Assembly (NCBI GenBank): GCA_035525785.1
Contig: DATLDQ010000001.1
Location: 23,519-87,518, forward strand
Reading direction: 5' to 3'
Length of the DNA: 64,000 nucleotides
DNA from: CADEED01 sp035525785
GTDB taxonomy: Bacteria; Pseudomonadota; Gammaproteobacteria; Steroidobacterales; Steroidobacteraceae
Shown one piece after another: positions 45,242-54,322 of the stretch (its first letter is position 1; the number at the start of each line of letters is the position of its first letter). The translations under genes and the position numbers were made by a program. Below the pieces are notes generated by a model. The model was not told the DNA's origin. It did no database searches and saw nothing but the letters and a program-made list of their open reading frames with translations.

Positions 45242-48200
45242 ATGCGGTATTCATCGCGTTCGCGGAAGTTCGGTCAATTCCATCTCGTCAACGGTCTCGC
45301 GACACTGGCCATCAGTGTTGCAGCGAACACGGCGTACGCCCAGGCGTCGGGCGAGAGTGAGCCGGCAAGCAAGCCGGCTTCGGCATCCGAAAAATCCGCA
45401 CCCGCGCCATCGTCGACCGAGATCACCGAAGTCGTCGTCGTGGGTACGCGCGCGTCACAGCGCAGCTCCATCGAGCGCAAGAAGCAGGCCGCGACGGCCA
45501 CGGATTCCATCTCCGCCGAGGATATCGGCAGCTTCCCCGATCAGAACGTGAACGAAGCAATTTCCCGTGTGGCGGGCATCGCGCTGGACCGCGGCGAGGA
45601 TGGTGAAGGCCGGGGAATATCGGTGCGCGGCAACGGCGGTGACCTCACCCGCGTCGAGATCGACGGCATGACGGTTCTCAACTCCAATGGCGCGCTCTCG
45701 GGTGGCACTGGCGCTGGCCTGGGCGGCCGTGCGGCGGATCTGCGCGAATTGCCCGCCGCCATGATCAAGAACATCGACGTCATCAAGGGCACGACCGCGG
45801 CCATGACGGAAGGGTCGCTCGGCGGAACGGTACACATCGAAACGCGCAACGGTCTCGATTTCGACGAGCCCTTCTTCCAGATTTCCGCCGATGGACAGAT
45901 GAATTCCATCTCGGAGGAAATCACCCCGAGTGTCGCGGCGATTTTCGGCCGCAGCTTCATGGATGGTCGCCTCGGCGTCACCGGCAACGTCAACTATTCG
46001 GAATTCGAAACCATCTCGGACGGTGAACAACCGCAGACCTCGGGGAATGCGGGACCCTTTCGGAACGCCGATTTCGATCAATCGCCGGACAAGACATTCA
46101 CCTACGATCCGAGCATCGTGGACCCGACCGCGACGGCCGGTAATTTCCGTGTGTTCGGTCCCGGCGGCGTGCCGGTATATTCGTCGCTGTCGCCCATCGA
46201 TATCCTGAGCCAGTCCGCAGCCGCGGCGTCGCCGGCAGCTTGCCGCGCGGCATTTCCCGCGCTGACCACCGCGCAATTGAACGGCATTCCGGCGGGCGAC
46301 AATGTCCTGGGCTCGGTCGCGGCTTCCGGTCAGACCGCGGCGCAAAACCGCACCGCGGCGCAGCTGGAGCAGACCAACGGTCTGCAGAGCTGCTTGAATC
46401 AATGGAACGATTACGCGCCTTCGCTGATTCGCGCATTCCCGAAGCTCACCTCAGAGGAAAGGGTCGCGGCGCAATTCCGTGTGGACTACCAGGTGACGGA
46501 CGACCTGGTCGTCTATGCCGCGTATCAGCAGGCCAATCGCCATGCGTCCAGCATCGACAACACGCTCAATCTCGGCAGTCCCGGCTACAACCAGGCGGGC
46601 AGTTTCGTGCAGGGCACGGTTGCCGCGGATTCAAATGCGTTGATCACCCCGCGTACGGTGAATACCGGGCTCGGGTACACCTTCAATTCCACGGGACTGT
46701 GCGGGGATCCTACCGTCACCGGCGCAGGGCTGACCCAGACGACGACGGGCTGCGGCGTGGCTAGCAACATGAGCAATGTCGTGGTCGACGACAGCCATCA
46801 TGTCACCTCGTTCCACCTGAACGACGGCAACGCGAACATCGATGCCATCAGCTACAACACCAACGTCAAGACCTGGAACTGGCAGACCGGCCTCAAGTTC
46901 GAACGGGAAAATTTCCGGGCCGATCTGTTGTATGGCGATTCCGGCTCAACCTGGGAGCGCGCGCAGCTTCGCACCGCCGTGAACTTCACCTATGGCGGCG
47001 TGGATGCCCACATCACGCCATCGGGAATCTGGTCTTACGATCTGCCCGATGGGCTCGATCTGGCGAACCTGCCCTACGCGAATCTGAATCCCGTCATCGC
47101 GCGGGGCGTGTCCAACGCGTCGACCGTGCAGGCGGGCTCGCCAGCTTATACGGCCGCCCAGGCGGCACAGTGGGGCAACAACTTCACGCTCACCTGGCGC
47201 CCGCAGATGTCCGACGACAACGAGAGACAGGGCAAGCTGGACTTCAAGTGGGATGTGGCGGAGCAGCTCCCGTTCGTGAGTAACATCCAGGCGGGCTTTC
47301 AGCGCCGCGATCACACCGGCAACGGTTGGGGCGGCGGCGGTTACACCGTGCGCCCGGGCACCGGCAACGTAGGCGCGGCCGGCTACGTGGCGCCCATTGT
47401 CGTACCCACCGAAAACCTCACCGTCAACTATCGCTCGTGTATGCCGACGGCGACTTCCACGCAGCCCTGCCAGTACGGCTTCGTCCCCGGGACCACCGTC
47501 GGAACCAACAACAGCCCCGTCGCCAATCTGAACAACTCGCTGTTCGGCACGATGACTTTCACACCCACGGACCTCGCTGCGCTCATATCGAGCGGACTCT
47601 ATGTCAAGGACTATCCCTTCCTCGGCGACTACCCGGACAAGGGCGATGTCATGACCCGTTGGCCGTACATCAATCCGAATGTCATCGCCGCTGGCATTCC
47701 CGACCAGGTCTTCGACCTGCACTGCATGAAGACCTGCACGGCGAATGACGGCAGTGTCTATGAGCAGCAGCACTTCGCTTTCAACGAAGTGACCAATGCC
47801 GTCTACTTCATGTTCGACTTCGAACAGAAGCTGCCATGGGACATGTACCTCAACGGCAATATCGGCAACCGTCTGGTGGTCACCAAGGCGAACTCCACCG
47901 GCTTCATGACCCTGGCGCACACCGCGGTGACGCCGGCTTACAACCCTGTCACCAACCCCGGCGCGGTCGTCACCACGACCGTCGCGCTCAATACCTCGCT
48001 CGAAGGCGACACCAAGGACTGGCTGCCGGCCCTGAATCTCAATCTGTGGGTGCTGCCCGAGGAACTGGTGCTCCGCTACTACCAGGGCCGCGTGATGTCA
48101 CGCCCGGCACCGGCCGCGATGCTGCCGTCGGGTACCTGCACCATCGACGAACGCAACGATGCCGACGTCAACGGCGCGGGCGACCTTACCAATACCTGTT

Positions 48201-49024
48201 CGGGACGCGTGGGCAACCCGGCCCTCAAGCCGTACAAGGCCGACAACCACAACATCTCCCTCGAGTGGTATCCCACTCAGGATCTGATGTTCTCCGTCGG
48301 CCACTACCGCAACAAGGTGTTCGTGGGTGCTCCGATCAACGCCAATCTACCCGCCGGCAACCTGTTCGGGGGCAACGAGGACGCGGTCGACCCCGTGACC
48401 GGTCAGCCGTTCTCGGACTTCGACTTCACCTATCCCTCCTTCGTCAATGGCCCTTCGGGGACCCAGCTGGGCATGGAGTACAGCGCGAAGGTCGCGTTCA
48501 CGTTCCTGCCCTGGATCCTCCGGCATACCGGCGTGGATGCAAACTACTCCGAGCTGGATTACGAGAACTTCGCGACATCGCGTGACCTGATGACCGGGGA
48601 TTTCAACCCGCCGCAGGGCCAGCGCTCGTACTTCAAGAACTTCGCCGTGTGGTACGACGACGGCAAGTTCAATGCTCGCGTGTCATACCAGGGTCAATCG
48701 GAGTTCTTCGATTTCATCTCGTCCTGCTCGAACGCCATCAACAATTACCCGACCTCGTTCGTGCAGTGCCCGGGCCAGACGATCCGCACGCCCTACAACC
48801 CCGGCGGCACCAACTACCGCGAGGCCACGGGGTTCTACGATCTGAAGATGAGCTACCAGTTCGACGAGCACTGGAATGTCTTCCTCACGGGACGCAACGT
48901 CACGCGCGAAGCGACCTTCCGGAGCACCCAGCCCAACAATGTCTACGCCGACGGGGCCCCCACCCTCGAGCAGTTCACATATGGCGGCGCACGCTGGCAG
49001 ATCGGCATGAACTGGCGCAACTGA
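45242..49024 (+). CDS. TonB-dependent outer-membrane receptor
   Basis: 1260 residues from ATG 45242, with GGGAGGCGC just upstream. A signal peptide ends near residue 32 (NTAYAQA). A low-complexity Ala/Ser/Pro linker leads to a TonB-box-like TEVVVVGTRASQRSSIE. The plug follows (ISAEDIGSFPDQNVNEAISR, GISVRGNGGDLTRVEIDGM, GTTAAMTEGSLGGTVHIETR). The rest is a 22-stranded barrel with long loops that contain several Cys residues. This size and plug style occur in Caulobacter- and xanthomonad-type receptors for glycans or complex substrates; the substrate cannot be read. No SusD-like partner, TonB or enzyme cluster adjoins it. Confidence 0.92.
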   Translation: MRYSSRSRKFGQFHLVNGLATLAISVAANTAYAQASGESEPASKPASASEKSAPAPSSTEITEVVVVGTRASQRSSIERKKQAATATDSISAEDIGSFPDQNVNEAISRVAGIALDRGEDGEGRGISVRGNGGDLTRVEIDGMTVLNSNGALSGGTGAGLGGRAADLRELPAAMIKNIDVIKGTTAAMTEGSLGGTVHIETRNGLDFDEPFFQISADGQMNSISEEITPSVAAIFGRSFMDGRLGVTGNVNYSEFETISDGEQPQTSGNAGPFRNADFDQSPDKTFTYDPSIVDPTATAGNFRVFGPGGVPVYSSLSPIDILSQSAAAASPAACRAAFPALTTAQLNGIPAGDNVLGSVAASGQTAAQNRTAAQLEQTNGLQSCLNQWNDYAPSLIRAFPKLTSEERVAAQFRVDYQVTDDLVVYAAYQQANRHASSIDNTLNLGSPGYNQAGSFVQGTVAADSNALITPRTVNTGLGYTFNSTGLCGDPTVTGAGLTQTTTGCGVASNMSNVVVDDSHHVTSFHLNDGNANIDAISYNTNVKTWNWQTGLKFERENFRADLLYGDSGSTWERAQLRTAVNFTYGGVDAHITPSGIWSYDLPDGLDLANLPYANLNPVIARGVSNASTVQAGSPAYTAAQAAQWGNNFTLTWRPQMSDDNERQGKLDFKWDVAEQLPFVSNIQAGFQRRDHTGNGWGGGGYTVRPGTGNVGAAGYVAPIVVPTENLTVNYRSCMPTATSTQPCQYGFVPGTTVGTNNSPVANLNNSLFGTMTFTPTDLAALISSGLYVKDYPFLGDYPDKGDVMTRWPYINPNVIAAGIPDQVFDLHCMKTCTANDGSVYEQQHFAFNEVTNAVYFMFDFEQKLPWDMYLNGNIGNRLVVTKANSTGFMTLAHTAVTPAYNPVTNPGAVVTTTVALNTSLEGDTKDWLPALNLNLWVLPEELVLRYYQGRVMSRPAPAAMLPSGTCTIDERNDADVNGAGDLTNTCSGRVGNPALKPYKADNHNISLEWYPTQDLMFSVGHYRNKVFVGAPINANLPAGNLFGGNEDAVDPVTGQPFSDFDFTYPSFVNGPSGTQLGMEYSAKVAFTFLPWILRHTGVDANYSELDYENFATSRDLMTGDFNPPQGQRSYFKNFAVWYDDGKFNARVSYQGQSEFFDFISSCSNAINNYPTSFVQCPGQTIRTPYNPGGTNYREATGFYDLKMSYQFDEHWNVFLTGRNVTREATFRSTQPNNVYADGAPTLEQFTYGGARWQIGMNWRN

Positions 49025-49091
49025 GGGGCCCGGCGAATACCGGTCAAGGATACCGATCAGCTAGTTCCCCCTGCCAAGCCCGCTGATCGTG

Positions 49092-49124
49092 AGGCGCGCC
49101 GGTCCCTGACCGGCGCGCCTTTTT
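49092..49124 (+). terminator. Rho-independent terminator after the TonB receptor
   Basis: A perfect 12-base GC-rich stem (AGGCGCGCCGGT with ACCGGCGCGCCT) around loop CCCTG is followed by a T-run. It lies about 70 bases after the receptor stop and before the dioxygenase gene, so the two genes are probably separate transcripts. Confidence 0.9.
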
Positions 49125-49180
49125 CTCTTGTGGCGCAGCCTGATGGCGCCGGCTCGCGGCGCTGTGATACATCAGGCGCC

Positions 49181-50023
49181 ATGAATTCCACGCTGAACGA
49201 ACCCGCCTCGACCGGAGAAAGGCAGCTGAGTCCGAAGCTGCTCGATGCACTGCGCGATCGCATGCGCCTGGCCACGGACATGGCGGAGAGCGTCGAATGG
49301 CTGCGCGGGCTCGGCTATTCGGACCGGGCGATACTCACGGCCATCGAAACGGTGCGGCCGCGCGGCAACTCGCTCGAGCAAGGCGTGTCGAATCCACCGC
49401 TGCTGCGCCGGGCACCCGCCAAGCTGCGCAAGGTCGCGACCGACCTCGCGCAGATGTACACCCTCGATGATTTCCTGAGCCCCGCGGAATGCGCCCGCCT
49501 GGTCGCGCTGGGCTCACATCATCTGCGTCCGTCGACGCTCGCTTATGCGAGCTCGGACTCCGCATTCCGCACCAGCACCACCGCCGATCTTTGCCACATG
49601 AAAAGCCCGGTGGCCACCGGCATCGACGACAAGATCTGCCGCACGATCGGCATCCGCCCCAGCTACTCCGAGGGCATACAGGCGCAGCGCTACGACGTGG
49701 GCCAGCAGTTCAAGACGCACAACGATTTCTTCGAGCCGGACACCAACGTCTATCAGAAATTCGCCGGCATCCGCGGCAACCGCACCTGGACTTTCATGGT
49801 GTATCTCAATGAAGGCATGGAAGGCGGCGCGACGCGTTTTCCGCAGCTCAACCAGGTGATACAGCCCAAGCTCGGCATGGCGCTGCTGTGGAACAACCTC
49901 AACGAGGATGGCTCACCCAACCGCAACACCGAGCATTCGGGCGAGCCCGTGACACGCGGACACAAGGTGATCATCACCAAGTGGTTCCGCGTGTTCGGCG
50001 ACGGACCGCTGTTCTTCGAGTAA
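49181..50023 (+). CDS. Prolyl-4-hydroxylase-like 2-oxoglutarate/Fe(II) dioxygenase
   Basis: 280 residues from ATG 49181. The double-stranded beta helix of the P4H alpha-subunit family is clear from about residue 110. QRYDVGQQFKTHNDFFEP holds the first His and Asp of the iron site, TFMVYLNEGMEGGATRFPQL follows, and HSGEPVTRGHKVIITKWFR holds the distal His and the 2-oxoglutarate Lys. Residues 1-75 form a helical extension without a known family. It hydroxylates a peptidyl or free amino acid; the target is unknown. No signal peptide is present. It ends 11 bases from the convergent lipoprotein gene. Confidence 0.9.
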   Translation: MNSTLNEPASTGERQLSPKLLDALRDRMRLATDMAESVEWLRGLGYSDRAILTAIETVRPRGNSLEQGVSNPPLLRRAPAKLRKVATDLAQMYTLDDFLSPAECARLVALGSHHLRPSTLAYASSDSAFRTSTTADLCHMKSPVATGIDDKICRTIGIRPSYSEGIQAQRYDVGQQFKTHNDFFEPDTNVYQKFAGIRGNRTWTFMVYLNEGMEGGATRFPQLNQVIQPKLGMALLWNNLNEDGSPNRNTEHSGEPVTRGHKVIITKWFRVFGDGPLFFE

Positions 50024-50034
50024 ACCCCCGTGGG

Positions 50035-50736
50035 TCAGCTGCCGGTCTTGCCGGCCTCGACCTCGGTCTTCACCAGGCTCATGAGCTGTTCTGCGCCGAA
50101 ATCCTCGAGCAGCTTGCCGTTCACGTAGAACGTGGGCGTGCGCGCGACCTTGAGGGCCATGATGTCCTCGCCTTCTTCGCGCAAACGGCCGGTGATTTCC
50201 GAGGACTCGGCAACGCTGCGCGCCGCTTTCACGTCCAGGCCCGCGGCAGCCGCGATCTGCCAGGCGGCATCGACATCGGGTGAATGATGCGAGGCCCACT
50301 CCTCCTGGCGGTCGAACAAGGCCGTCAGGACTTCCTCGAAGCGATGCTGGCGCTGCGCGGCCAAAAGGATGCGAATCGCCTCCTCGGAACCGGGATGAAA
50401 ATCCGCGAGGCGCACTACGACGCGCACATCGTCGGGATACAGGAACTGGATCTGCCTGACCACGGGTGCGAAAGCGCGACAGCCTTCGCAGGCCGGGTCC
50501 AGGAATTCGACGATCGTGACCGGCGCCGTGGCGCTGCCGAGCACCGGAGAATCAGCGCGGACCAGATGCTCGTGCAGATCGGCCGGGAGCACGGGCTGTT
50601 CCGCCGGCTTCACGGGCGCCGCGGCAGGCCCGGTGGATTCGCTGGTCGGTGACGGCTGCGTGGAGAGGTCAGGTTCGGAGCGCGAACAGGACGCGAGCAC
50701 GAGGAGTGCGGCGAGCGCAGGAAGCAGGCTTTTCAC
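50035..50736 (-). CDS. DsbA-like thioredoxin-fold lipoprotein
   Basis: 233 residues from GTG 50736, which has GAGG five bases upstream; a GTG two codons earlier is also in frame. The N-terminus is a lipoprotein signal (LLVLASC lipobox), followed by a Ser/Pro linker. The thioredoxin-like domain has a CEGC active site in LDPACEGCRAF and a cis-Pro loop in ARTPTFYVNGK. This resembles DsbA/NhaA-associated family-4 thioredoxins, so it probably oxidises or reduces protein thiols in the periplasm while anchored to a membrane. Confidence 0.88.
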   Translation of the reverse strand: MKSLLPALAALLVLASCSRSEPDLSTQPSPTSESTGPAAAPVKPAEQPVLPADLHEHLVRADSPVLGSATAPVTIVEFLDPACEGCRAFAPVVRQIQFLYPDDVRVVVRLADFHPGSEEAIRILLAAQRQHRFEEVLTALFDRQEEWASHHSPDVDAAWQIAAAAGLDVKAARSVAESSEITGRLREEGEDIMALKVARTPTFYVNGKLLEDFGAEQLMSLVKTEVEAGKTGS

Positions 50737-50784
50737 GGGCACCTCATCGAAGGGTGTCCAGTGTAGCGTCAGCCGGAATGCGCC

Positions 50785-52152
50785 CTAACCGAAATCGAAC
50801 ATCGGCGGGAAGCCCACGACGACGAACGCGGCCCAGAGGCAATAGACCGGCAAGTAGGCGATCAGCCAGCGCTCGAGAGCCCCGAAGTCTGCGCGGCCGC
50901 ACAGGAATCGAGCGTAGAACCACGCGGCGCCGGCGAGATTGGCGAGCAGCAGCAGATTCTCGCCGAGCGCGGCAACGCGGTTCGGAGTGAAGCCGAGCTC
51001 CGAGATGCGGGCGGCGATGGCAATCAGCGCCAGCGCGTCCACGACGATCGCGCTGCCTATCAACAGCAGCTGCAGGCCGTCGAACAGGTTGGGCGGCGCC
51101 TGGCGGTCGCGCGATGAAGCCGCGTACAGCACGAGCGCGACCACCAATGCCAGCAGCAGGTCGAAGCCGATGAGCACATCGCGCCCGACATCGATGGGTT
51201 TGCCGGTCCACAGCATGGCCACGATGAAAACCAGCAACACCAGCGTGAAGAGCGGCGTGAACAATCGCGTGAGCACGGGCGCCATGCTCTCGATGACGCT
51301 TTGCTTGGCTTCCACGAGCCACGCCGCGACGACTACACCGGCCGCCGCGCCGCAGGGAACCAGCCAGAGACCGACGAACCACTCGGCGCGCACGTGGATG
51401 GCTTCGAAGATCATCAGCGTGAACGCGGTGAGCACACCGCCGCCGAGCGCAATCAACACGTAGTAGATGAACTGTTCGCCCGAGAACCTCACGAAATCCA
51501 TGCGCCGCTCGCTCGCGAACCAGGGTCCGCCCACGTAGGCGAAGCCGACGAGGAGCCACAGCGCGATGGGCAGGTGCAACGCGGACAGTCCCTGCGTATC
51601 GCTGCGCGGCGCGAATGGATAGACGTTGACGAACAGCGCACCGGCCGCGAAGCCGAGCGCCAGCCACGTCCCGGTGATGAAATCGAGCCGCCGTTTCCAG
51701 GCGAAATACACAGTGAGCAGCGGGAACACGAACAGGCTCGCGTTGCGCGCGTAGAACGGCGCGTCGTGATCGATGTGCAGGCCGAACACGGCCGGCGTTT
51801 TCACCGCGATCGCCGCCGCCAGGGCCAGCAGGAATGCCACGAGTGCGTCGCGATGCCAGCTTTGCGACCGGTCGTCGTCGGCCGGCGCCATGACCAGCTG
51901 CTTCCACAAGCGCTCCGAGTGCTCGCGCGCAAACTCGCGCGACAGCGCATCGAGATTGCCCATGCGCTTGACCGCCACCAGGAACGCTTCGTCTTCGGCC
52001 AGCCCGCTTTCCATGAGCGTCGCCACCTGGCTGCGCAGGTGGTCTTCGAGCTCCGCGACATCCGAACCATGGATGGCTGCGCGCCGGCGCAGGTATTCAC
52101 GCCACTGCGAGATCTGCCCTTCGAGGGTCGCGTCAACGGCGGAAGGGTTCAT
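50785..52152 (-). CDS. Multi-pass membrane protein with N-terminal permease-prefix domain
   Basis: 455 residues from ATG 52152, overlapping the padR stop in ATGA. The first ~85 residues are a soluble helical prefix (EYLRRRAAIHGSDVAELEDHLRSQVATLMESG across two helices). This resembles the permease-prefix domain common next to PadR regulators. Some ten hydrophobic segments follow from residue ~100, with no ATPase or other catalytic motif. It is probably the target and partner of the PadR regulator. The substrate is unknown. The 3' end is 43 bases before the lipoprotein gene's upstream region. Confidence 0.8.
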   Translation of the reverse strand: MNPSAVDATLEGQISQWREYLRRRAAIHGSDVAELEDHLRSQVATLMESGLAEDEAFLVAVKRMGNLDALSREFAREHSERLWKQLVMAPADDDRSQSWHRDALVAFLLALAAAIAVKTPAVFGLHIDHDAPFYARNASLFVFPLLTVYFAWKRRLDFITGTWLALGFAAGALFVNVYPFAPRSDTQGLSALHLPIALWLLVGFAYVGGPWFASERRMDFVRFSGEQFIYYVLIALGGGVLTAFTLMIFEAIHVRAEWFVGLWLVPCGAAAGVVVAAWLVEAKQSVIESMAPVLTRLFTPLFTLVLLVFIVAMLWTGKPIDVGRDVLIGFDLLLALVVALVLYAASSRDRQAPPNLFDGLQLLLIGSAIVVDALALIAIAARISELGFTPNRVAALGENLLLLANLAGAAWFYARFLCGRADFGALERWLIAYLPVYCLWAAFVVVGFPPMFDFG

Positions 52153-52484
52153 GCCATGGCCTGTGACCAGATGCCGTGCAGGGTGCGATCGACCACGCGC
52201 CATTGCTGGCGCTGCAGCTCGAGCTGAGCGAGGCCGTCCTTGGTGATGCGGTAGTACTTGCGCTTGCGGCCGATCTCGGACTGTCCCCATTTGGCCGCCA
52301 CGAGCTTCTGGCGCTCGAGACGATGCAGCACTGGATAGAGCATGCCGTCGGTCCACTGCCATTCACCGCCGGACAGATCGGCGACGCGCTTGATGATGGC
52401 GTAACCGTAGCTGTCGCCTTCCGCGAGGATGGCGAGCACCAGCGGCGTGGCCGACGCGGCGACCAGGTCCTTGTTCAAGATCAT
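52149..52484 (-). CDS. PadR-family transcriptional regulator
   Basis: 111 residues from ATG 52484, the typical short PadR. The winged helix is recognised by DLVAASATPLVLAILAEG, SYGYAIIKRV, GMLYPVLHRLERQKLVAAKW and GRKRKYYRITKDGLAQL. It should dimerise and repress its own operon. An upstream in-frame extension runs through the promoter and is rejected. It is co-translated with the membrane protein. Confidence 0.93.
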   Translation of the reverse strand: MILNKDLVAASATPLVLAILAEGDSYGYAIIKRVADLSGGEWQWTDGMLYPVLHRLERQKLVAAKWGQSEIGRKRKYYRITKDGLAQLELQRQQWRVVDRTLHGIWSQAMA

Positions 52485-52494
52485 ACGGAGCAGC

Positions 52495-52523
52495 GTTATA
52501 CATTGCGCTGCTATGTATAGCAA
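52495..52523 (-). promoter_or_regulatory. padR promoter with overlapping operator
   Basis: On the minus strand TTGCTA (52518-52523) and TATAAC (52495-52500) are spaced by exactly 17 bases. A perfect inverted repeat TATACAT-N9-ATGTATA (52497-52503 and 52513-52519) lies inside this promoter. PadR proteins bind ATGT/ACAT-type dyads, so autorepression is strongly suggested. The -10 is 10 bases from the padR ATG, implying a very short leader. Confidence 0.75.
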
Positions 52524-52597
52524 CAGCTCACTGTCTGACACCGGGACACCGCAGCGCGGTGCTAGCTTCCCGGCAACAAACAACAACGAGGCACCAC

Positions 52598-53023
52598 ATG
52601 GAACTGCATCGCGGCCGGCTCATCGATCACATCCAGCTCGTGGTGAAGGATCTCGCGGCGAGCAAACGCTTCTACAAAGCGGTGTTCGACGTGCTGAAGA
52701 TCCCGTTGGGCGGCGAAGCCGAGGACCACATCTGGGCCGACGAGTTGTTCATCTCGAACCAGGAAAGCAAGGCCGCGCAAGGTGCGCTGACCGGGCGCGT
52801 CCATCTGGCGTTCCAGGGCCTGGATCGCGACACCGTCGATCGCTTTCACGAGGCAGCCATCGCCGCGGGCGGGCGCGACAACGGCGCGCCGGGTGAACGC
52901 CCCTATCATCCCGGCTACTACGGCGCGTTCGTGACCGACCCCGACGGCAACAACATCGAAGTCGTGTACCACGGGCCCGCGAAATATTCGGCCACATCGG
53001 TGAAGGTCACCATCGGCGGTTGA
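52598..53023 (+). CDS. VOC (glyoxalase/bleomycin-resistance fold) family protein
   Basis: 141 residues from ATG 52598. One VOC domain with two beta-alpha-beta-beta-beta units: IDHIQLVVKDLAASKRFYKA, then HLAFQGLDRDTVDRFHEAAI and YYGAFVTDPDGNNIEVVYHG. Candidate metal ligands are His in DHIQL, His in VHLAF and Glu in NIEVVYH. The reaction is unknown; glyoxalase-, dioxygenase- and resistance-type members share this size. It is divergent from padR, so it may share the PadR operator region. Confidence 0.88.
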   Translation: MELHRGRLIDHIQLVVKDLAASKRFYKAVFDVLKIPLGGEAEDHIWADELFISNQESKAAQGALTGRVHLAFQGLDRDTVDRFHEAAIAAGGRDNGAPGERPYHPGYYGAFVTDPDGNNIEVVYHGPAKYSATSVKVTIGG

Positions 53024-53042
53024 ACCATCGCGACTCCGCGAT

Positions 53043-53879
53043 TCAGATCATCTCGAGCGCGCGCTTCTTGTTCGGCGGCGGAAAAGCGCGGTCGATGTCC
53101 GCGAGATCCTCGGACGTAAGCTCGACGCGCAGCGCGCCCTGGTTCTCGCGCACGTGCTCGGGCGAGCTGGCACGAGGAATCGCGACCACGCCAGGGGCGC
53201 GAATCGTCCAGGCGAGCGCGATCTGCACGGGCGTGGCGTCGTGCCGCTTTGCCACCTGTGCGAGCGCGGCGTTGCCGAGGATGCGGCCTTGCTCGATGGG
53301 CGTGTACGCCATGATGTTCATGCCCTGCGCGCGCGCCGCGGGCAGCAGATCGAACTCGGTACCTCGCCGCGAGACGTTGTACAGCACCTGGTTGCAGGCT
53401 ACACCGCTGCCGCCCGGAATGGCGCGCAGCTCTTCGATGTCATCGCGGTCGAAGTTGCTCACGCCCCAGTGCCGGATCTTGCCGGCCTCGGCCAGCTCGT
53501 TGAACGTGGCGACCGTCACCGGCAGGTCCTCGCCGGAGCGCCAGTGCAGTAGATAGAGATCGAGGCGTTCGACGCGCAGCCTCCGCAGGCTGGCCTCGCA
53601 GGCGGCCACGATTTTCTTGCGACTCGACGCATTGCCGGGCAGCACCTTGCTCACCAGGAACACCCGGTCGCGGCGCCCCACGATGGCCTCGGCCACCAGC
53701 TCTTCCGACGCGCCATCGCCGTACAGCTCGGCGGTGTCGATCAGGGTCGAGCCGAGATCGATGCCCAGCTGCAACGCCGAGATCTCCTGCTGGCGTTTCG
53801 CCGGCCGGTCACCCATCTGCCAGGTGCCCTGGCCGAGCACGGGCACGGAGTCGCCGGCGATTTTCGTGGTCCGCATCAT
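53043..53879 (-). CDS. Aldo/keto reductase
   Basis: 278 residues forming the (beta/alpha)8 barrel of the AKR superfamily. The catalytic tetrad is visible: Asp and Tyr in LIDTAELYGDG, Lys in VSKVLPGN, and His in YLLHWRSG. NADPH-binding motifs near the C-terminus are IPRASSPEHVREN. It reduces aldehydes or ketones; the substrate is unknown. It is convergent with the VOC gene, with 19 bases between the stops. Confidence 0.92.
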   Translation of the reverse strand: MMRTTKIAGDSVPVLGQGTWQMGDRPAKRQQEISALQLGIDLGSTLIDTAELYGDGASEELVAEAIVGRRDRVFLVSKVLPGNASSRKKIVAACEASLRRLRVERLDLYLLHWRSGEDLPVTVATFNELAEAGKIRHWGVSNFDRDDIEELRAIPGGSGVACNQVLYNVSRRGTEFDLLPAARAQGMNIMAYTPIEQGRILGNAALAQVAKRHDATPVQIALAWTIRAPGVVAIPRASSPEHVRENQGALRVELTSEDLADIDRAFPPPNKKRALEMI

Positions 53880-53990
53880 CGGGCGAGTGTAGCTCCGGCC
53901 GCGAGGAGCGCCATCAGTGGCGGCGACGGCCTACACCCGGCGCCAAAGATGCTCGCTGCGGGCGCCACGATTACGCACTAGAGTCGGCGC

Positions 53991-54155
53991 ATGACCAAGT
54001 TCGTCATCGCATTGATCATCGTTGCGACGGTCCTCGTCGGTGGCCTGATGCGCCTGCTCAGCAACTGGCGGCAGCCCATGGCGTCGCCGGAAGTGCTCGA
54101 GCGGGCAAAACAACGCAACCGCGAACTGGAAGAGCAGGAACGCCGCGAGAGGTAG
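53991..54155 (+). CDS. Small single-pass membrane protein, 54 residues
   Basis: ATG 53991 to TAG 54155. The N-terminal segment FVIALIIVATVLVGGLM (residues 4-20) is a clear transmembrane helix. It is followed by a basic and then strongly charged helical tail (LERAKQRNRELEEQERRER) likely to form a cytosolic coiled coil. No family is recognised with confidence; it resembles small DUF-type inner-membrane proteins. Support is the coherent helix-plus-tail design and the intergenic position. No strong ribosome site is visible. Confidence 0.6.
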   Translation: MTKFVIALIIVATVLVGGLMRLLSNWRQPMASPEVLERAKQRNRELEEQERRER

Positions 54156-54322
54156 CGCGGCACCCCGCATTCGTTCGGCACAGCCAACGATCGCCGCCGG
54201 TTTCCGGTGTGTCCCTCACCGGAATGGACTGCCGCACGCGCGCAACGGTTGACAGCAAACGCTCTTGCCAACCCGTGCGGGTCCCTGCATTTTGGCGCCC
54301 ATCGAAATTCGTGGAGAGAACG

